DNA of 64,000 bases from Aliikangiella coralliicola (GCF_007004725.1 NZ_ML660169.1:248001-312000), one strand, 5' to 3'; shown: positions 36,679 through 46,324, counted from the stretch's first letter. Program-made: numbers and translations. Notes: a model not told the origin generated them from the sequence alone.

Positions 36679-37998
36679 TTGAAACTTAAATTAACGCTTG
36701 AAGCACAACTGACAATTCTGACTTTTACGCTGGTGCTCTCGATTATTTTCGTGACAGCTAGCCTTCACTATTGGCTGGATAATATCGCTCTTGCCGTTCT
36801 ATTTTCGGCCGCTCTGATTATCCCCGCCAGCTTTGCCGTATTAAGATTCTATATGAATCCAATTAACCGGATTCTGGTGGCACTCAACGATGGCTTTCAT
36901 AACTTTCTCGATAATGATTTTAGCGTTTCCATCGCTAAAATCAGAAATGATGAGCTCGGAGATTTAATCGAAACTTACAATAAAGTCGGTACAGCACTAC
37001 GCAACGAGCGTGTTTATCTCTATCAGCGAGAACTCTTGCTTGACACTGTTATTCAGACGACGCCTCTATCGCTAGTATTAACCGACGACTCCCACACAAT
37101 CATTTACAGCAATAGTGCAGCACGCAAACTATTCAACCAGGGAAAAGCCATTAATGGGTATCAATTCGATAAATTGTTAGACGCATTGCCAACTTCTTTT
37201 AATCGAGCAGTTAAATCGGAACTCAATGGCTTATTTACTGTGTCGGAAAAAGAGATCAACAAGACTTACCACTTAACGCAAAATCGATTTCTTCTCAATG
37301 GTAGACAACACCAGCTGTACCTGTTCAAGAGTTTAACTAAAGAAATTAATCGCCAGGAAGTCAATATCTGGAAAAAAGTGATTCGCCTGATAAGCCATGA
37401 ACTCAATAACTCCCTGGCTCCCATTTCGTCTTTGGCACACTCTGGTCAACTATTGAGTCAGAGAGACCAACTCACTAAACTCGATGGTATCTTCTCAACC
37501 ATTGAAGAAAGAGCTAAGTATCTACAACATTTTATTGAAGGTTATGCCGAATTTGCCCGACTTCCCAAGCCAAGAATTCAACGAATTGAAACCTTTCAAT
37601 TTCTTAACAGTCTTGCAAAAATAAAACAATTCAGACTAATTTGCGATGAAAATGCCCCGCCTTTATATTGTGATCCTTCACAACTACAACAAGTTATTAT
37701 TAACCTGATAAAAAATGCACACGAATCAGGTTCTGAAATAGAAGCCATCGAATTAATTGCCAATAGCAACGCCGATACTTTTGAAATTCAGATTAATGAC
37801 AGGGGTAAAGGTATGAGCGATAAAAACCTGAGTAACGCACTATTGCCGTTTTACTCGACAAAATCAGAAGGAACAGGGTTGGGTTTACCGCTATGTCGCG
37901 AAATCGTTGAAGCCCATGGCGGCAGAATGATGTTTAACAATCGTAATAATGGCGGGCTCAAAATTACTTTAGCGATTCCAAATAAAAAGCCCGAATAA
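36679..37998 (+). CDS. Sensor histidine kinase of the export module
   Basis: 439 residues. Two transmembrane helices (ILTFTLVLSIIFVTASL; LAVLFSAALIIPASFAVL) with only a very short periplasmic loop between them, so it probably senses a signal in or near the membrane. Then a HAMP-like segment, a PAS-like region, the phospho-accepting His240 in RLISHELNNSLAP, and an ATPase core (NLIKNAHESG, DRGKGMSD, GTGLGLPLCREI). Start is TTG. This matches NtrY-like kinases paired with sigma-54 activators. The CGGACAA half site at 36647 suggests the response regulator may act here too. Confidence 0.92.
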   Translation: MKLKLTLEAQLTILTFTLVLSIIFVTASLHYWLDNIALAVLFSAALIIPASFAVLRFYMNPINRILVALNDGFHNFLDNDFSVSIAKIRNDELGDLIETYNKVGTALRNERVYLYQRELLLDTVIQTTPLSLVLTDDSHTIIYSNSAARKLFNQGKAINGYQFDKLLDALPTSFNRAVKSELNGLFTVSEKEINKTYHLTQNRFLLNGRQHQLYLFKSLTKEINRQEVNIWKKVIRLISHELNNSLAPISSLAHSGQLLSQRDQLTKLDGIFSTIEERAKYLQHFIEGYAEFARLPKPRIQRIETFQFLNSLAKIKQFRLICDENAPPLYCDPSQLQQVIINLIKNAHESGSEIEAIELIANSNADTFEIQINDRGKGMSDKNLSNALLPFYSTKSEGTGLGLPLCREIVEAHGGRMMFNNRNNGGLKITLAIPNKKPE

Positions 37999-38067
37999 GA
38001 ATTAGGATCGTCGTTTAAGCTAGTAGTCTCGATAAATAATTTCTTAATTCATTCTGTGTTGAGAAAA

Positions 38068-38086
38068 CCTCGATTAGAAATCGAGG
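38068..38086 (-). terminator. Intrinsic terminator of the DsbA-like gene
   Basis: CCTCGATT (38068-38075) and AATCGAGG (38079-38086) form an 8-base stem. Read on the minus strand the stem is followed by TTTTCTC, placing a terminator 48 bases after the stop of the gene at 38134. Confidence 0.75.
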
Positions 38087-38133
38087 CTACTTACTAAAAA
38101 AAGGAAACAACAGCTCTATATTTTATCAAAAAA

Positions 38134-39165
38134 TTACTGATTGATTTCTTCGTCGATCATCTGTTGAAAAATATCAATTGGCTGTGCGCCTTTGATAAAA
38201 CGACCATTAACATAAAATGCCGGGGTTGACTGAATTCCAAGTCGCTGCGCTTGCTGGACTTCCGCTGCAACTCGTGCAGCATATTTACCCGTCGATAAAC
38301 ACTGGTTAAACGATTCTGTATTCAAACCAATTTCTTTTGCCATATCTTTAATAATACCCACAGACAAATTTCGGTAGTTCTCAAACATTTTGTCGTGGAG
38401 TTTCCAGAAATTCCCCATGCCTTGCTCTTGTGCGCAAATTGATGCTTCAGCGGCTTTTTCAGCACCGGGATGAATGGAAGACAGTGGGAAATGTTTGTAA
38501 ACAATTTTGATTTTGTCACCGTACATCTTGCTCAGTTGATATAAAGTGTCATTCGCGCGCGAACAATAAGGACATTCAAAATCAGAAAATTCGATAATAG
38601 TGACTTTTGCATTTTCACCACCCCGATAAGGCGCGCCTTCAATATCAACGTCAAACCTTGGCTCTTCTGGTTCCCGCAGATTAATTTGAATATTGTGTTT
38701 CTTAGTCTGACCGTTAAACCAGGAATCAATTTGCTCAGAAATTTGCTGGCTCATCATGTAACGCCGAACCTGCTCTTTTAAGTTCGTGTTAATTTTATCT
38801 TGAGGGATCCGTCTTTTAACAATAAAAGCATCGATTTGAGCATCTGTAACAGGTTTAGGCTGCGCAATATACTGACTGATATACTGCTCTTCCGACATCT
38901 CCTTGCTACGCGGATCAAGTTTAATCAGCTTCTCAATGAGTAGTTTTCGCAGATTGGCCATCTGTAAACTGTAAAGCGCTTTTTCAGCTTCATAAATCTC
39001 CAGTTCACTACCTTTTGTCAGCGAATCATAAGTGATGTTTTCACCATTAAGCGAAGCCGCAACATCGGCAGAGGCAGCACTTGCAGAAAACGTAGCGCCA
39101 AAAACTACACACAATAATAGCCCTGCTAACAGCTTGATTTTAACTAACATCTTTTTGACCAACAT
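38134..39165 (-). CDS. Periplasmic DsbA-family thioredoxin with SurA-like N-terminal helices
   Basis: 343 residues. A signal peptide (LLAGLLLCVVFGATFSASA) is followed by a helical region (residues ~35-155) that resembles the chaperone part of SurA/parvulin-like proteins (LNGENITYDSL; MANLRKLLIEKLI). A thioredoxin-fold domain with active site FECPYC (Cys198, Cys201) and cis-Pro loop STPAFYVNG follows. The CPYC dipeptide and the large helical insertion place it with DsbA/DsbG-like or 'thioredoxin domain' proteins that shuffle or oxidise disulfides. Two Met codons (1 and 6) are possible starts. Monocistronic. Confidence 0.87.
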   Translation of the reverse strand: MLVKKMLVKIKLLAGLLLCVVFGATFSASAASADVAASLNGENITYDSLTKGSELEIYEAEKALYSLQMANLRKLLIEKLIKLDPRSKEMSEEQYISQYIAQPKPVTDAQIDAFIVKRRIPQDKINTNLKEQVRRYMMSQQISEQIDSWFNGQTKKHNIQINLREPEEPRFDVDIEGAPYRGGENAKVTIIEFSDFECPYCSRANDTLYQLSKMYGDKIKIVYKHFPLSSIHPGAEKAAEASICAQEQGMGNFWKLHDKMFENYRNLSVGIIKDMAKEIGLNTESFNQCLSTGKYAARVAAEVQQAQRLGIQSTPAFYVNGRFIKGAQPIDIFQQMIDEEINQ

Positions 39166-39513
39166 CTGATATCTCCAGCCTTATTTCGGCAAACATAAAT
39201 TCATATAACGCTTTAACAAGAAACACCGATCAGTGAGTCGAGCTTCCATTAAATGGGTCGACAATAGTAATGATATTTACTACCTGAATCAACGACCCGC
39301 CCCACAAATAGCGGGTATAAACACTACTATGACCACATTAATCGCAAACTATTACAAAATATTCTAATATTGTTGCAAGGCCAGCTAACAAAACATTGCA
39401 ATCTCAAAGTTATTTTTAAACACAATGCATGCTCAGGCCGAAACTCCATCAGATCAATAACCAACCTGAATTAGGGATAAGAACTCAGGTTAACTAATAA
39501 TAAGGAGAAACCT
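39166..39513. other. Divergent intergenic region with hairpin repeat
   Basis: About 350 bases between the DsbA-like gene and a membrane protein gene. It holds the hairpin repeat at 39463-39493, directly before the ribosome site (AATAAGGAGAAA) of the membrane protein. Confidence 0.5.
39463..39493. repeat. REP-like hairpin, copy 1
   Basis: AACCTGAATT (39463-39472) and AACTCAGGTT (39482-39491) form a 10-base stem with one G-T pair; the loop is AGGGATAAG. A second copy with matching arms and loop lies at 61862-61887. Left-arm fragments occur at 1803 and 29088. Confidence 0.65.
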
Positions 39514-40077
39514 ATGATTTCAATCGCAAGCCTTTGGCTGCCAATATTACTCTCTGCTGTCGCTGTATTTATCGTTAGTTCAATTATCCATATGTTATTG
39601 CCATACCATCGCTCGAACTTGTCCGCCGTTCCCGACGAGCAAAACTTCAGAGATACCGTCAGACCACTTCAAATCCCTGCCGGAGAATACATGTTTCCCT
39701 ACGCGGGAAGCCCTAAAAATATGGAGTCAGAGGAATATCAACAAAAGTTAAAAGAAGGTCCAGTAGGAATACTGGTATCGTTACCTAATGGTCCGTGGCC
39801 CATGGGAAAAAGCCTGGTGCAATGGTTTATCTACAGTTTGGTCGTAGGCATATTCGCTGCTTATATTGCTGTCCAGTCTTTGCAGGTTGGTGCCAATTAT
39901 TTGGCCGTGATGCAGATGGTCGGTGCCAGCGCATTTGCCGGGTATGCACTCTCGTTACCGCAAAACTCTATCTGGTATTTTCGTGCCTGGAGTACGACAG
40001 CGAAATTTATTTTCGATGGAATTATCTATGCACTACTAACCGGTGGAATTTTCGGTTGGCTTTGGCCTGCCGCCTGA
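39514..40077 (+). CDS. Hypothetical integral membrane protein
   Basis: 187 residues with about four transmembrane helices: IASLWLPILLSAVAVFIVSS at the N-terminus and three in the C-terminal half (WFIYSLVVGIFAAYIAV; AVMQMVGASAFAGYALSL; FIFDGIIYALLTGGIFGWL). A ~70-residue soluble segment sits between helices 1 and 2 (YMFPYAGSPKNMESEEY). It has a strong ribosome site (AAGGAG). No transporter or enzyme motif is visible and I do not know the function. Confidence 0.82.
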   Translation: MISIASLWLPILLSAVAVFIVSSIIHMLLPYHRSNLSAVPDEQNFRDTVRPLQIPAGEYMFPYAGSPKNMESEEYQQKLKEGPVGILVSLPNGPWPMGKSLVQWFIYSLVVGIFAAYIAVQSLQVGANYLAVMQMVGASAFAGYALSLPQNSIWYFRAWSTTAKFIFDGIIYALLTGGIFGWLWPAA

Positions 40078-40154
40078 GCAACATAAATGCCATAGATAAT
40101 CAGTGCCGGAGATAATTAATAGCAAAATATATCAATTAAAAATTACACGCTTTG

Positions 40155-40192
40155 CTCTAAAACCACTAACTTATCCGTTACTGGTTTTAGAG
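40155..40192. terminator. Perfect 11-bp hairpin between convergent genes
   Basis: CTCTAAAACCA (40155-40165) pairs with TGGTTTTAGAG (40182-40192) across 16 bases, between the membrane protein gene and the MocR gene. T-rich stems but no following T run; it may act in both directions. Confidence 0.6.
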
Positions 40193-40227
40193 TGGAGAGT
40201 CTTTGTGAAGAAGGTAGCATGAAAAGG

Positions 40228-41691
40228 CTACCCCGCCTTACTCATTTTTTTATTCAACAGGCTATAGCTCAACTCTCCCAGTTTTTTTACCGCACTTTCT
40301 ACAGTCTGACACCAGGGTAAACCATAACTGATTCTGGCGCATCGCTTGTATTTTCCAGTGGCGGAAAACAGTACTCCAGGTGTTATACTAATGCTCTCAC
40401 TCACTGCCAGCCGAAACCATTCAGTCGAATCACATCCTGGTGGTAATTCAACCCACACTACCCCGCCTCCCTGAGGATTAGACACACAGGTTTTTTCAGG
40501 AAAATATTGTTCGATCAATGACAAAATTCGTTCTTTATTTTGGCGCAATACCTGTCGTAATCGTTTGATGTTGCGATCAAAGTCACCACTACGCACATAT
40601 TCAGTTAACACCCACTGATTTAACAGCGATGATGAACAAGATAATGCTCGTTTAAATCCCTTCGCTTTTTGTTCATATCGACTAGACAGCATCCAGCCAA
40701 TTCGATAACTGGGAGCGGCTGTTTTTGAAAATGAGCTGCAAGTAATAACTAATCCTTTTTTTGAATATGCTTGCAATGGCAATACCTCTTCATCACAAAA
40801 ATGTAGCTCTCCGTAAACATCATCTTCAATCAGCGGAATGTTTCTCGACTCGATAATTTCAACTAATCTTTGTCTTTTACGTTCCGGCATACAAGAACCG
40901 GTGGGATTGTTAATTAATGAAGAGAATATACAGGCTTTAACATCATGAGCATCAAGCGATTCTTGTAAATCGTCTAAACAAATTCCATCAAGAGAACAGG
41001 TTGGAATTTCCAGAGCCATCATCCCCAGGTTTTCGATTAATTCAAGAATGCCAAAATAAGTCGGAGACTCAACCGCAACAATGTCCCCTGCTTTTGCAGT
41101 ACATTGAATTGCAATCGCCAGCGCTTCCTGAGCGCCGTTGGTAATAATAATATCTTCTTGCCTGGCCTCAACGCCCTGTTCTAAATACCGCTGTGCGATT
41201 TGACGTTTTAAGGGCGCATATCCATCCATCGGTCCGTAAGCCATCGCTTTTGGGCCTGCTTGCGCTAAAACTCGGCGCATAATTCGTGCTAACGCTTTAT
41301 CAGGTGGGCTCGCCATAACCGGGTGGGAAACACCTAGCGGCATCATGTTAGGTGAATGTACGGCTTCGTATGCTTCTTCAATAAGCGTTTGACACCGCAC
41401 CTCTACCGGACGCCTGACAAAAGTCGGACGCTTTGGACTGGCAATTCCCATTCGCGCAGAGCGTAGGTAATATCCCGACTTGGGCCTGGCGTCAACTTTA
41501 CCTAATCGTTCCAGTTCAACGTAAGCTTGTTTAACGGTGGGAATACTCACATTTAACTGACTGCTCAATTTACGCAAGGAAGGCAATTTATCTCCCGGCC
41601 TCAAAGTACCGGAGGTTTGCATCGCCTGAATTAAGTCAATCACCTGTTGATACAAAAAATGATCGCTTCCCTTTTGAATCATGCTAGACAT
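40228..41691 (-). CDS. MocR-family transcriptional regulator (GntR HTH + aminotransferase fold)
   Basis: 487 residues. The N-terminal GntR winged helix (GDKLPSLRKLSSQLNVSIPT; ERLGKVDARPKSGYYLR) is joined to a class I aminotransferase domain with the PLP lysine in SSFSKTAAPSYRIGW (Lys323). MocR proteins use PLP or an amino compound as effector, not for catalysis. It is divergent from the EamA transporter at 41967, a common pairing in which the regulator controls a transporter for a vitamin B6 or amino compound; here that is inference. Confidence 0.93.
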   Translation of the reverse strand: MSSMIQKGSDHFLYQQVIDLIQAMQTSGTLRPGDKLPSLRKLSSQLNVSIPTVKQAYVELERLGKVDARPKSGYYLRSARMGIASPKRPTFVRRPVEVRCQTLIEEAYEAVHSPNMMPLGVSHPVMASPPDKALARIMRRVLAQAGPKAMAYGPMDGYAPLKRQIAQRYLEQGVEARQEDIIITNGAQEALAIAIQCTAKAGDIVAVESPTYFGILELIENLGMMALEIPTCSLDGICLDDLQESLDAHDVKACIFSSLINNPTGSCMPERKRQRLVEIIESRNIPLIEDDVYGELHFCDEEVLPLQAYSKKGLVITCSSFSKTAAPSYRIGWMLSSRYEQKAKGFKRALSCSSSLLNQWVLTEYVRSGDFDRNIKRLRQVLRQNKERILSLIEQYFPEKTCVSNPQGGGVVWVELPPGCDSTEWFRLAVSESISITPGVLFSATGKYKRCARISYGLPWCQTVESAVKKLGELSYSLLNKKMSKAG

Positions 41692-41881
41692 AACAAAAAG
41701 TTCTCATATATTGGTTAGTATAAATAGTCTCCAAAACTATTACCTACCGCATTCAATTGTGCCTGAAACGCCCAACTAACAGGCCTCGAAACCAAATTAT
41801 TTTCAATTATAAACAGCTCAAGTTTTACAACAAAGCTACTCACAAATCTGTATAGGTCGTATTTTCATTTTTCTGTGTATG

Positions 41882-41905
41882 TTAAGTATACACATTAAGC
41901 GTATA
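41882..41905. promoter_or_regulatory. Candidate MocR operator
   Basis: Related sequences TTAAGTATA (41882-41890) and TTAAGCGTATA (41895-41905) form an imperfect direct repeat in the divergent spacer, about 60-85 bases before the EamA start. MocR regulators often bind direct repeats; this is only a positional suggestion. Confidence 0.4.
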
Positions 41906-41966
41906 TTTATCATCCTGTTTAACAATAAATTCAGTTTGCAAATGGTTTTGCAAAAGGGCCACCAAT

Positions 41967-42998
41967 ATGAAGAATACATTTTTATATACGATCACGGTTT
42001 TGATCTGGGGGTCAACCTGGTTCGCCATTGAGTATCAACTTGGCGAAGTTGCTGTTGAAGTATCACTGATTTATCGATTTGGTCTGGCAGGTATTCTTAT
42101 TTTACTTTTTAGTAAAATCGCAGGACTTAATTTACGTTTTAGCCTCAAACAACATGGCTACATCGCCGTATTAGGTTTGCTCAATTTTTGTTTAAATTAT
42201 GTGACCCTTTATGAAGCACAAAAATATCTATCGTCGGCAATAACCTCGATTGGCTTTTCGATGTTGTTGTTAATGAATATTGTGAACACAAGAATATTTT
42301 TCGGTAAAAAAATTCCGATAAAAACTTACTTTGGTGCACTGGTAGGCATCTCTGGCATATTGGTTTTGTTTTGGCCAGAAGTGATTAGTTACCAAGCTGG
42401 TGAGAGTACCTTACTAGGTCTTGGATTAGTATTGGGCGGCGCCTTTTCGGCTTCACTGGGTAACATGGTCAGCGTTAGAAATTCTCAAAACGATTTTCCA
42501 GTCTTGCAAACCAGCGGATGGGGAATGTTATACGGTACATTTTTCTTACTAGTGTTTGCGTTATTTAACCAAGCTGAGTTTACTTATAGCACTCAACCCA
42601 GTTATTGGATTTCATTCGCCTATTTAACTATTTTTGGAACAATTGTTGCCTTTTACAGTTACTTTGTATTGCTTAAAAATATCGGCCCGGAAAAAGCCAG
42701 TTACAGCATCGTTCTTTTTCCGGTTGTCGCAGTCATTTTAAGTACGCTTTATGAAGGGTTTACCTGGACTGAGTTTACTATCGGAGGCTTCTTATTAGTC
42801 GCCGGCGGTAATCTAATTGTACTAATACCTGCCGAAAAAATGAAAGCGGCTTTCTCCAGAATGTTAAGCGGAGTTAAATTGAAGCAAGAACCTCATGGTT
42901 CGTCGATTAAGGTAAAAGGATTGAAAACAGTTAACCTGAAAGCTAATCGCTTAGCAACTAGCGGTCTGAAAGTTACTCAGACCAATCAACCGAGTTAG
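41967..42998 (+). CDS. EamA-family (DMT superfamily) transporter
   Basis: 343 residues with about ten transmembrane helices in two EamA repeats, starting with the diagnostic VLIWGSTWFAIEYQLG and ending with FTIGGFLLVAGGNLIVL. A basic, low-complexity cytoplasmic tail of ~60 residues (KLKQEPHGSS; KANRLATSGLKVTQ) goes beyond the usual ~290-300 length. It probably exports a small metabolite. It is divergent from the MocR regulator and closely similar in its N-terminus to the EamA protein at 62989. Confidence 0.93.
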   Translation: MKNTFLYTITVLIWGSTWFAIEYQLGEVAVEVSLIYRFGLAGILILLFSKIAGLNLRFSLKQHGYIAVLGLLNFCLNYVTLYEAQKYLSSAITSIGFSMLLLMNIVNTRIFFGKKIPIKTYFGALVGISGILVLFWPEVISYQAGESTLLGLGLVLGGAFSASLGNMVSVRNSQNDFPVLQTSGWGMLYGTFFLLVFALFNQAEFTYSTQPSYWISFAYLTIFGTIVAFYSYFVLLKNIGPEKASYSIVLFPVVAVILSTLYEGFTWTEFTIGGFLLVAGGNLIVLIPAEKMKAAFSRMLSGVKLKQEPHGSSIKVKGLKTVNLKANRLATSGLKVTQTNQPS

Positions 42999-43022
42999 TC
43001 TGCACAGCCATGTGCCCCTTTG

Positions 43023-43068
43023 TCCCAACCAGATATAAGAGTCTCCTATGTTTAGGTTGGGATTTTTT
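43023..43068 (+). terminator. Intrinsic terminator after EamA gene
   Basis: TCCCAACC (43023-43030) pairs with GGTTGGGA (43055-43062), followed by six T residues. Confidence 0.88.
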
Positions 43069-43205
43069 ATACTTTACAATATTTTTGTCAGCTTATTTCT
43101 CGATACTATTTATTTTGGCAAAATTATTTTCTAGCCTCTTTTAAAACAGGTTTATTTTCCTCGCTCACAAATATTGTGGTTACCCAGCTGTTGAGGCTAA
43201 ATCAG

Positions 43206-44195
43206 CTAAAGGTTAAACAACTTACCTCTCACCATTTCACGATACTCTTTAGGTGTAATTTTGTTTTTTAGTTTAAATTGTCGAGAAAAATAAGCAGCGT
43301 CTTTAAAACCAACTTGATCGGCAATATCCTGATGACTTAAGTTGGTTTTTTTTAATAAATCTCTGGCAGCTTGCATTTTTAAATCCGCGCCATAAGCTAA
43401 TGCAGACTTTCCAACCGCCACCTTAAAACGCCTGGAAAAGTTTCTGACGCTCATATTCGCGAGTTCAGCCAGAGCTTTTAAATTAAACTCTTGAGAATAG
43501 TGAGATTGCATCCACTGTTGAACTTCGATAATGCCTTCGTCGGGATGACGCGAAGTGCCTGTACTATACCAGGGCTTGTCATAAGTTCGGTTGATTTCGT
43601 GACTAAAGTGTTGTTCGATAACCTGACTGACATCTTTCCCGAAATAACTCTCGATAAAATAAACCGTCAAGTCCACAAGCGCATTGATGCTTCCACAGCA
43701 AAATAAACGTCCGGCTTGAGTAATAAAATGATGCCGTTGCAGACTCACATCAGGATATTTGTTTTCGAATTCATCAAAGTAATACCAATGGGTTGTGGCA
43801 ACTTTGCCATCTAATAAACCCGCTTGTGCCAACAAACAAACGCCGGTGCCGGTTGCACATATCTGTGCTCCAGATTCATGCTGCTGCAAAAGCCAGTCAA
43901 CGAGCTGAGGCGATTTATCTACAATAACATCAGGCTTTCCCCAAATAGGTGGAAGAAAAATCGTCTGCGGCTGCGGGCTATTCGACAAATCATAACTTGG
44001 CAATATATTCAGTCCTTTGGCGAACTCGATGGGCTCTTTTGCGTTGGAATGAGCCGCAACAATATGGCACTGCCAGTGCCTGTTTTCAGCCCTTTTGATT
44101 CTTGCAACCGACGTGGCCGCAGCAATCATTTCCATTGGTAAGCTTATACTGGTTAGCAATGCCCGTGGATAGCAGATAAATAGAGATGGACCCAT
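43206..44195 (-). CDS. GlxA-family AraC-type regulator (DJ-1/PfpI + HTH)
   Basis: 329 residues. The first ~180 form a DJ-1/PfpI amidotransferase-like domain with the nucleophile-elbow region ATGTGVCLLAQAGLL, in which Cys replaces the usual order but is retained. The last ~100 hold two AraC helix-turn-helices (FNLKALAELANMSVRNFSRR; LSHQDIADQVGFKDAAYFSR). This layout defines GlxA-like regulators, which often control catabolism of quaternary amines or amino acids. It is isolated, with no obvious target gene beside it. Confidence 0.92.
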   Translation of the reverse strand: MGPSLFICYPRALLTSISLPMEMIAAATSVARIKRAENRHWQCHIVAAHSNAKEPIEFAKGLNILPSYDLSNSPQPQTIFLPPIWGKPDVIVDKSPQLVDWLLQQHESGAQICATGTGVCLLAQAGLLDGKVATTHWYYFDEFENKYPDVSLQRHHFITQAGRLFCCGSINALVDLTVYFIESYFGKDVSQVIEQHFSHEINRTYDKPWYSTGTSRHPDEGIIEVQQWMQSHYSQEFNLKALAELANMSVRNFSRRFKVAVGKSALAYGADLKMQAARDLLKKTNLSHQDIADQVGFKDAAYFSRQFKLKNKITPKEYREMVRGKLFNL

Positions 44196-44405
44196 GATAT
44201 ATACCCGATCAAGTCAGCGTTATCGAAGTAATTAACCTGAGATTAAAGATTTAAGTCAGTTCATTTGAACAAGCCAAATCAGGTTCATAAGAAACATGGC
44301 TTAAATATACAATTACTCGGCCAGATTATCCTATATAATTTTTAGTCAGGTCAAATAAACTAGCGTCAGCAAATTAATACTTTCGTTACATCTGGATAGG
44401 TCAAA

Positions 44406-46250
44406 ATGCAAAGGTTACCCGTAATTGTAGGTTTTGGTGGCGTCAATGCCGCCGGAAGAAGTTCTTTTCATCATAGCTATCGGCGCATGGTCCACGAAGC
44501 GCTCAAAGAAGAAGATCTGGCCCCAATGTTTGAAGGCCTGGCCAAACTGATGGGAAAAGAAGAAGACAGTGATCGCCAGGCGATGCTCGACCAGACGTTG
44601 ATTCGTAAGATAGAACCCCAAACCTTTGATATTAATAGCGTCAAAACCCATCGTAAAACCACCATGCAAGCTGATGGTGAAGCGATTAAATTTCAGACTC
44701 GCAAACGCCAATTGCCTACCGAACTCCCTGAAAACTGGGAGGTTGAAGATTTAGGTGGTGGAACCGTCAATGTCACTGTAAAAGGCGAAATGGAAGTGAT
44801 GACTCACGACAGCTACACGCCAGCAGTTACCAGCGCCGCACAACTACCAACTGGTTTTGATCCTGCCGCACTCTACACTTCGCGCAACCAACCAAAAGGG
44901 TTGCAATTGGCCGTTTTTGGCGCCTCTGACGCTATCCATTCGCTTGGAATGGACTGGGAAACAGTTTTAGAACACATCGGTCCTGATGAAATTTCTGTCT
45001 ATGCCGCATCTGCCATTGGACAACTTGACGACTTCGGTGGTCGTGGATTAGCGCAAGCAATGCTAAAGGGCGGTCGAGTAACGTCTAAGCAAATGCCGCT
45101 TATGCTGACTCAAATGCCCGCTGATTTTGTTAACAGCTACATGATTAATAGCGTTGGCTCTACTGGCGCGAATATCGGTGCTTGCGCGACCTTTCTCTAT
45201 AATCTTCGCCAAGGCGTCGGTGATATCCAGGCCGGACGCGCTCGTGTTGTTATCGTAGGCGGTGCAGAAGCCCCAATTCAACCAGAGGTTATCGAAGGCT
45301 TTAAAGCGATGGGCGCATTAGCCGAAGATGCCCAATTAGCGGCAATTGATGGCACAGAACAAGCTGACAATAAAAGGGCATGCCGACCATTTGCCGAAAA
45401 TGCAGGCTTTACCATTGCAGAAGCTTCTCAGTTTTTTATCCTCATGGACGACGAATTAGCACTTGAGTTGGGCGCCACTATCTATGGTTCGGTTCCCGAC
45501 GTTTTCGTAAATGCTGACGCTAACAAAAAGTCCATCTCATCTCCTGGTGTCGGCAACTATATTACCGTTGCGAAAGCCATGGCGCTGGCGAAAAATATAT
45601 TAGGCGAAGAAGGTGTAAAACAAACATTTGCCCAGGCACACGGAACCGGAACCCCACAAAACAGAGTAACCGAATCTCACATATTAAATGAGGTAGCCAA
45701 AACTTTCGATATCGAAAAGTGGCCGGTGGCTGCAATAAAATCCTATGTTGGCCATTCCCTTGGACCGGCTGGTGGCGATCAGTTAACAGCCACTCTGGGC
45801 GTTTGGGAATATGGTTTTATTCCTTCAATCAATACCATCTCTAAAATCGCTGACGATGTTTATGATTCTAATCTTGAATTTTGCATGGAGCATAAAGCCG
45901 TTGGTGACAAGGGCAACCAAATGAAAGCCGCTATTTTGAACTCAAAAGGTTTTGGCGGTAACAACGCCACCGGTCTGGTTCTATCTCCCCACACGACGAT
46001 GGAAATGCTTGAGAAAAAATATGGCGCAGAAACCATTGCTAAGTATCAAACGAAGAATCAAAACGTGAAAGAGAACGCAAAAGCTTATGACGAAGCAGTC
46101 ATTGGCGGCGACTTTAAAGTGATTTATCATTTCGGCACTGAAGTGATGGAAGGAACTGACTTGAAAATCACCAAAGACGGTATTGAGTTAGACAAATTTA
46201 AAAACCAGCTAAAATTCAGTACAGATAATCCCTATTCTGAGTACTGTTAA
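44406..46250 (+). CDS. Large beta-ketoacyl synthase (FabB/FabF-like)
   Basis: It condenses acyl groups with malonyl-ACP. 614 residues, about 200 longer than FabB/FabF. The catalytic triad is present: Cys260 in IGACATFLYN, His412 in QAHGTGTPQ and His450 in YVGHSLGPAGG. The extra ~140 N-terminal residues (after PVIVGFGGVNAAGRSSFHHS) and a C-terminal extension are specific to this subtype. No acyl carrier protein, ketoreductase or thioesterase is nearby, so it works alone or with housekeeping partners. A hairpin terminator follows. Confidence 0.9.
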   Translation: MQRLPVIVGFGGVNAAGRSSFHHSYRRMVHEALKEEDLAPMFEGLAKLMGKEEDSDRQAMLDQTLIRKIEPQTFDINSVKTHRKTTMQADGEAIKFQTRKRQLPTELPENWEVEDLGGGTVNVTVKGEMEVMTHDSYTPAVTSAAQLPTGFDPAALYTSRNQPKGLQLAVFGASDAIHSLGMDWETVLEHIGPDEISVYAASAIGQLDDFGGRGLAQAMLKGGRVTSKQMPLMLTQMPADFVNSYMINSVGSTGANIGACATFLYNLRQGVGDIQAGRARVVIVGGAEAPIQPEVIEGFKAMGALAEDAQLAAIDGTEQADNKRACRPFAENAGFTIAEASQFFILMDDELALELGATIYGSVPDVFVNADANKKSISSPGVGNYITVAKAMALAKNILGEEGVKQTFAQAHGTGTPQNRVTESHILNEVAKTFDIEKWPVAAIKSYVGHSLGPAGGDQLTATLGVWEYGFIPSINTISKIADDVYDSNLEFCMEHKAVGDKGNQMKAAILNSKGFGGNNATGLVLSPHTTMEMLEKKYGAETIAKYQTKNQNVKENAKAYDEAVIGGDFKVIYHFGTEVMEGTDLKITKDGIELDKFKNQLKFSTDNPYSEYC

Positions 46251-46277
46251 GTAGCGGGTTAGTCCATTGCATTGACG

Positions 46278-46310
46278 AACGCCCAGAAACCCTTGATTTC
46301 AGGGCGTTTT
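46278..46310 (+). terminator. Intrinsic terminator after the ketoacyl synthase
   Basis: AACGCCC-A-GAAA (46278-46289 region) pairs with TTTC-A-GGGCGTT (to 46308) with one A-A mismatch, followed by TTTTATT. Confidence 0.8.
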
Positions 46311-46324
46311 ATTCAACCAGTAGA

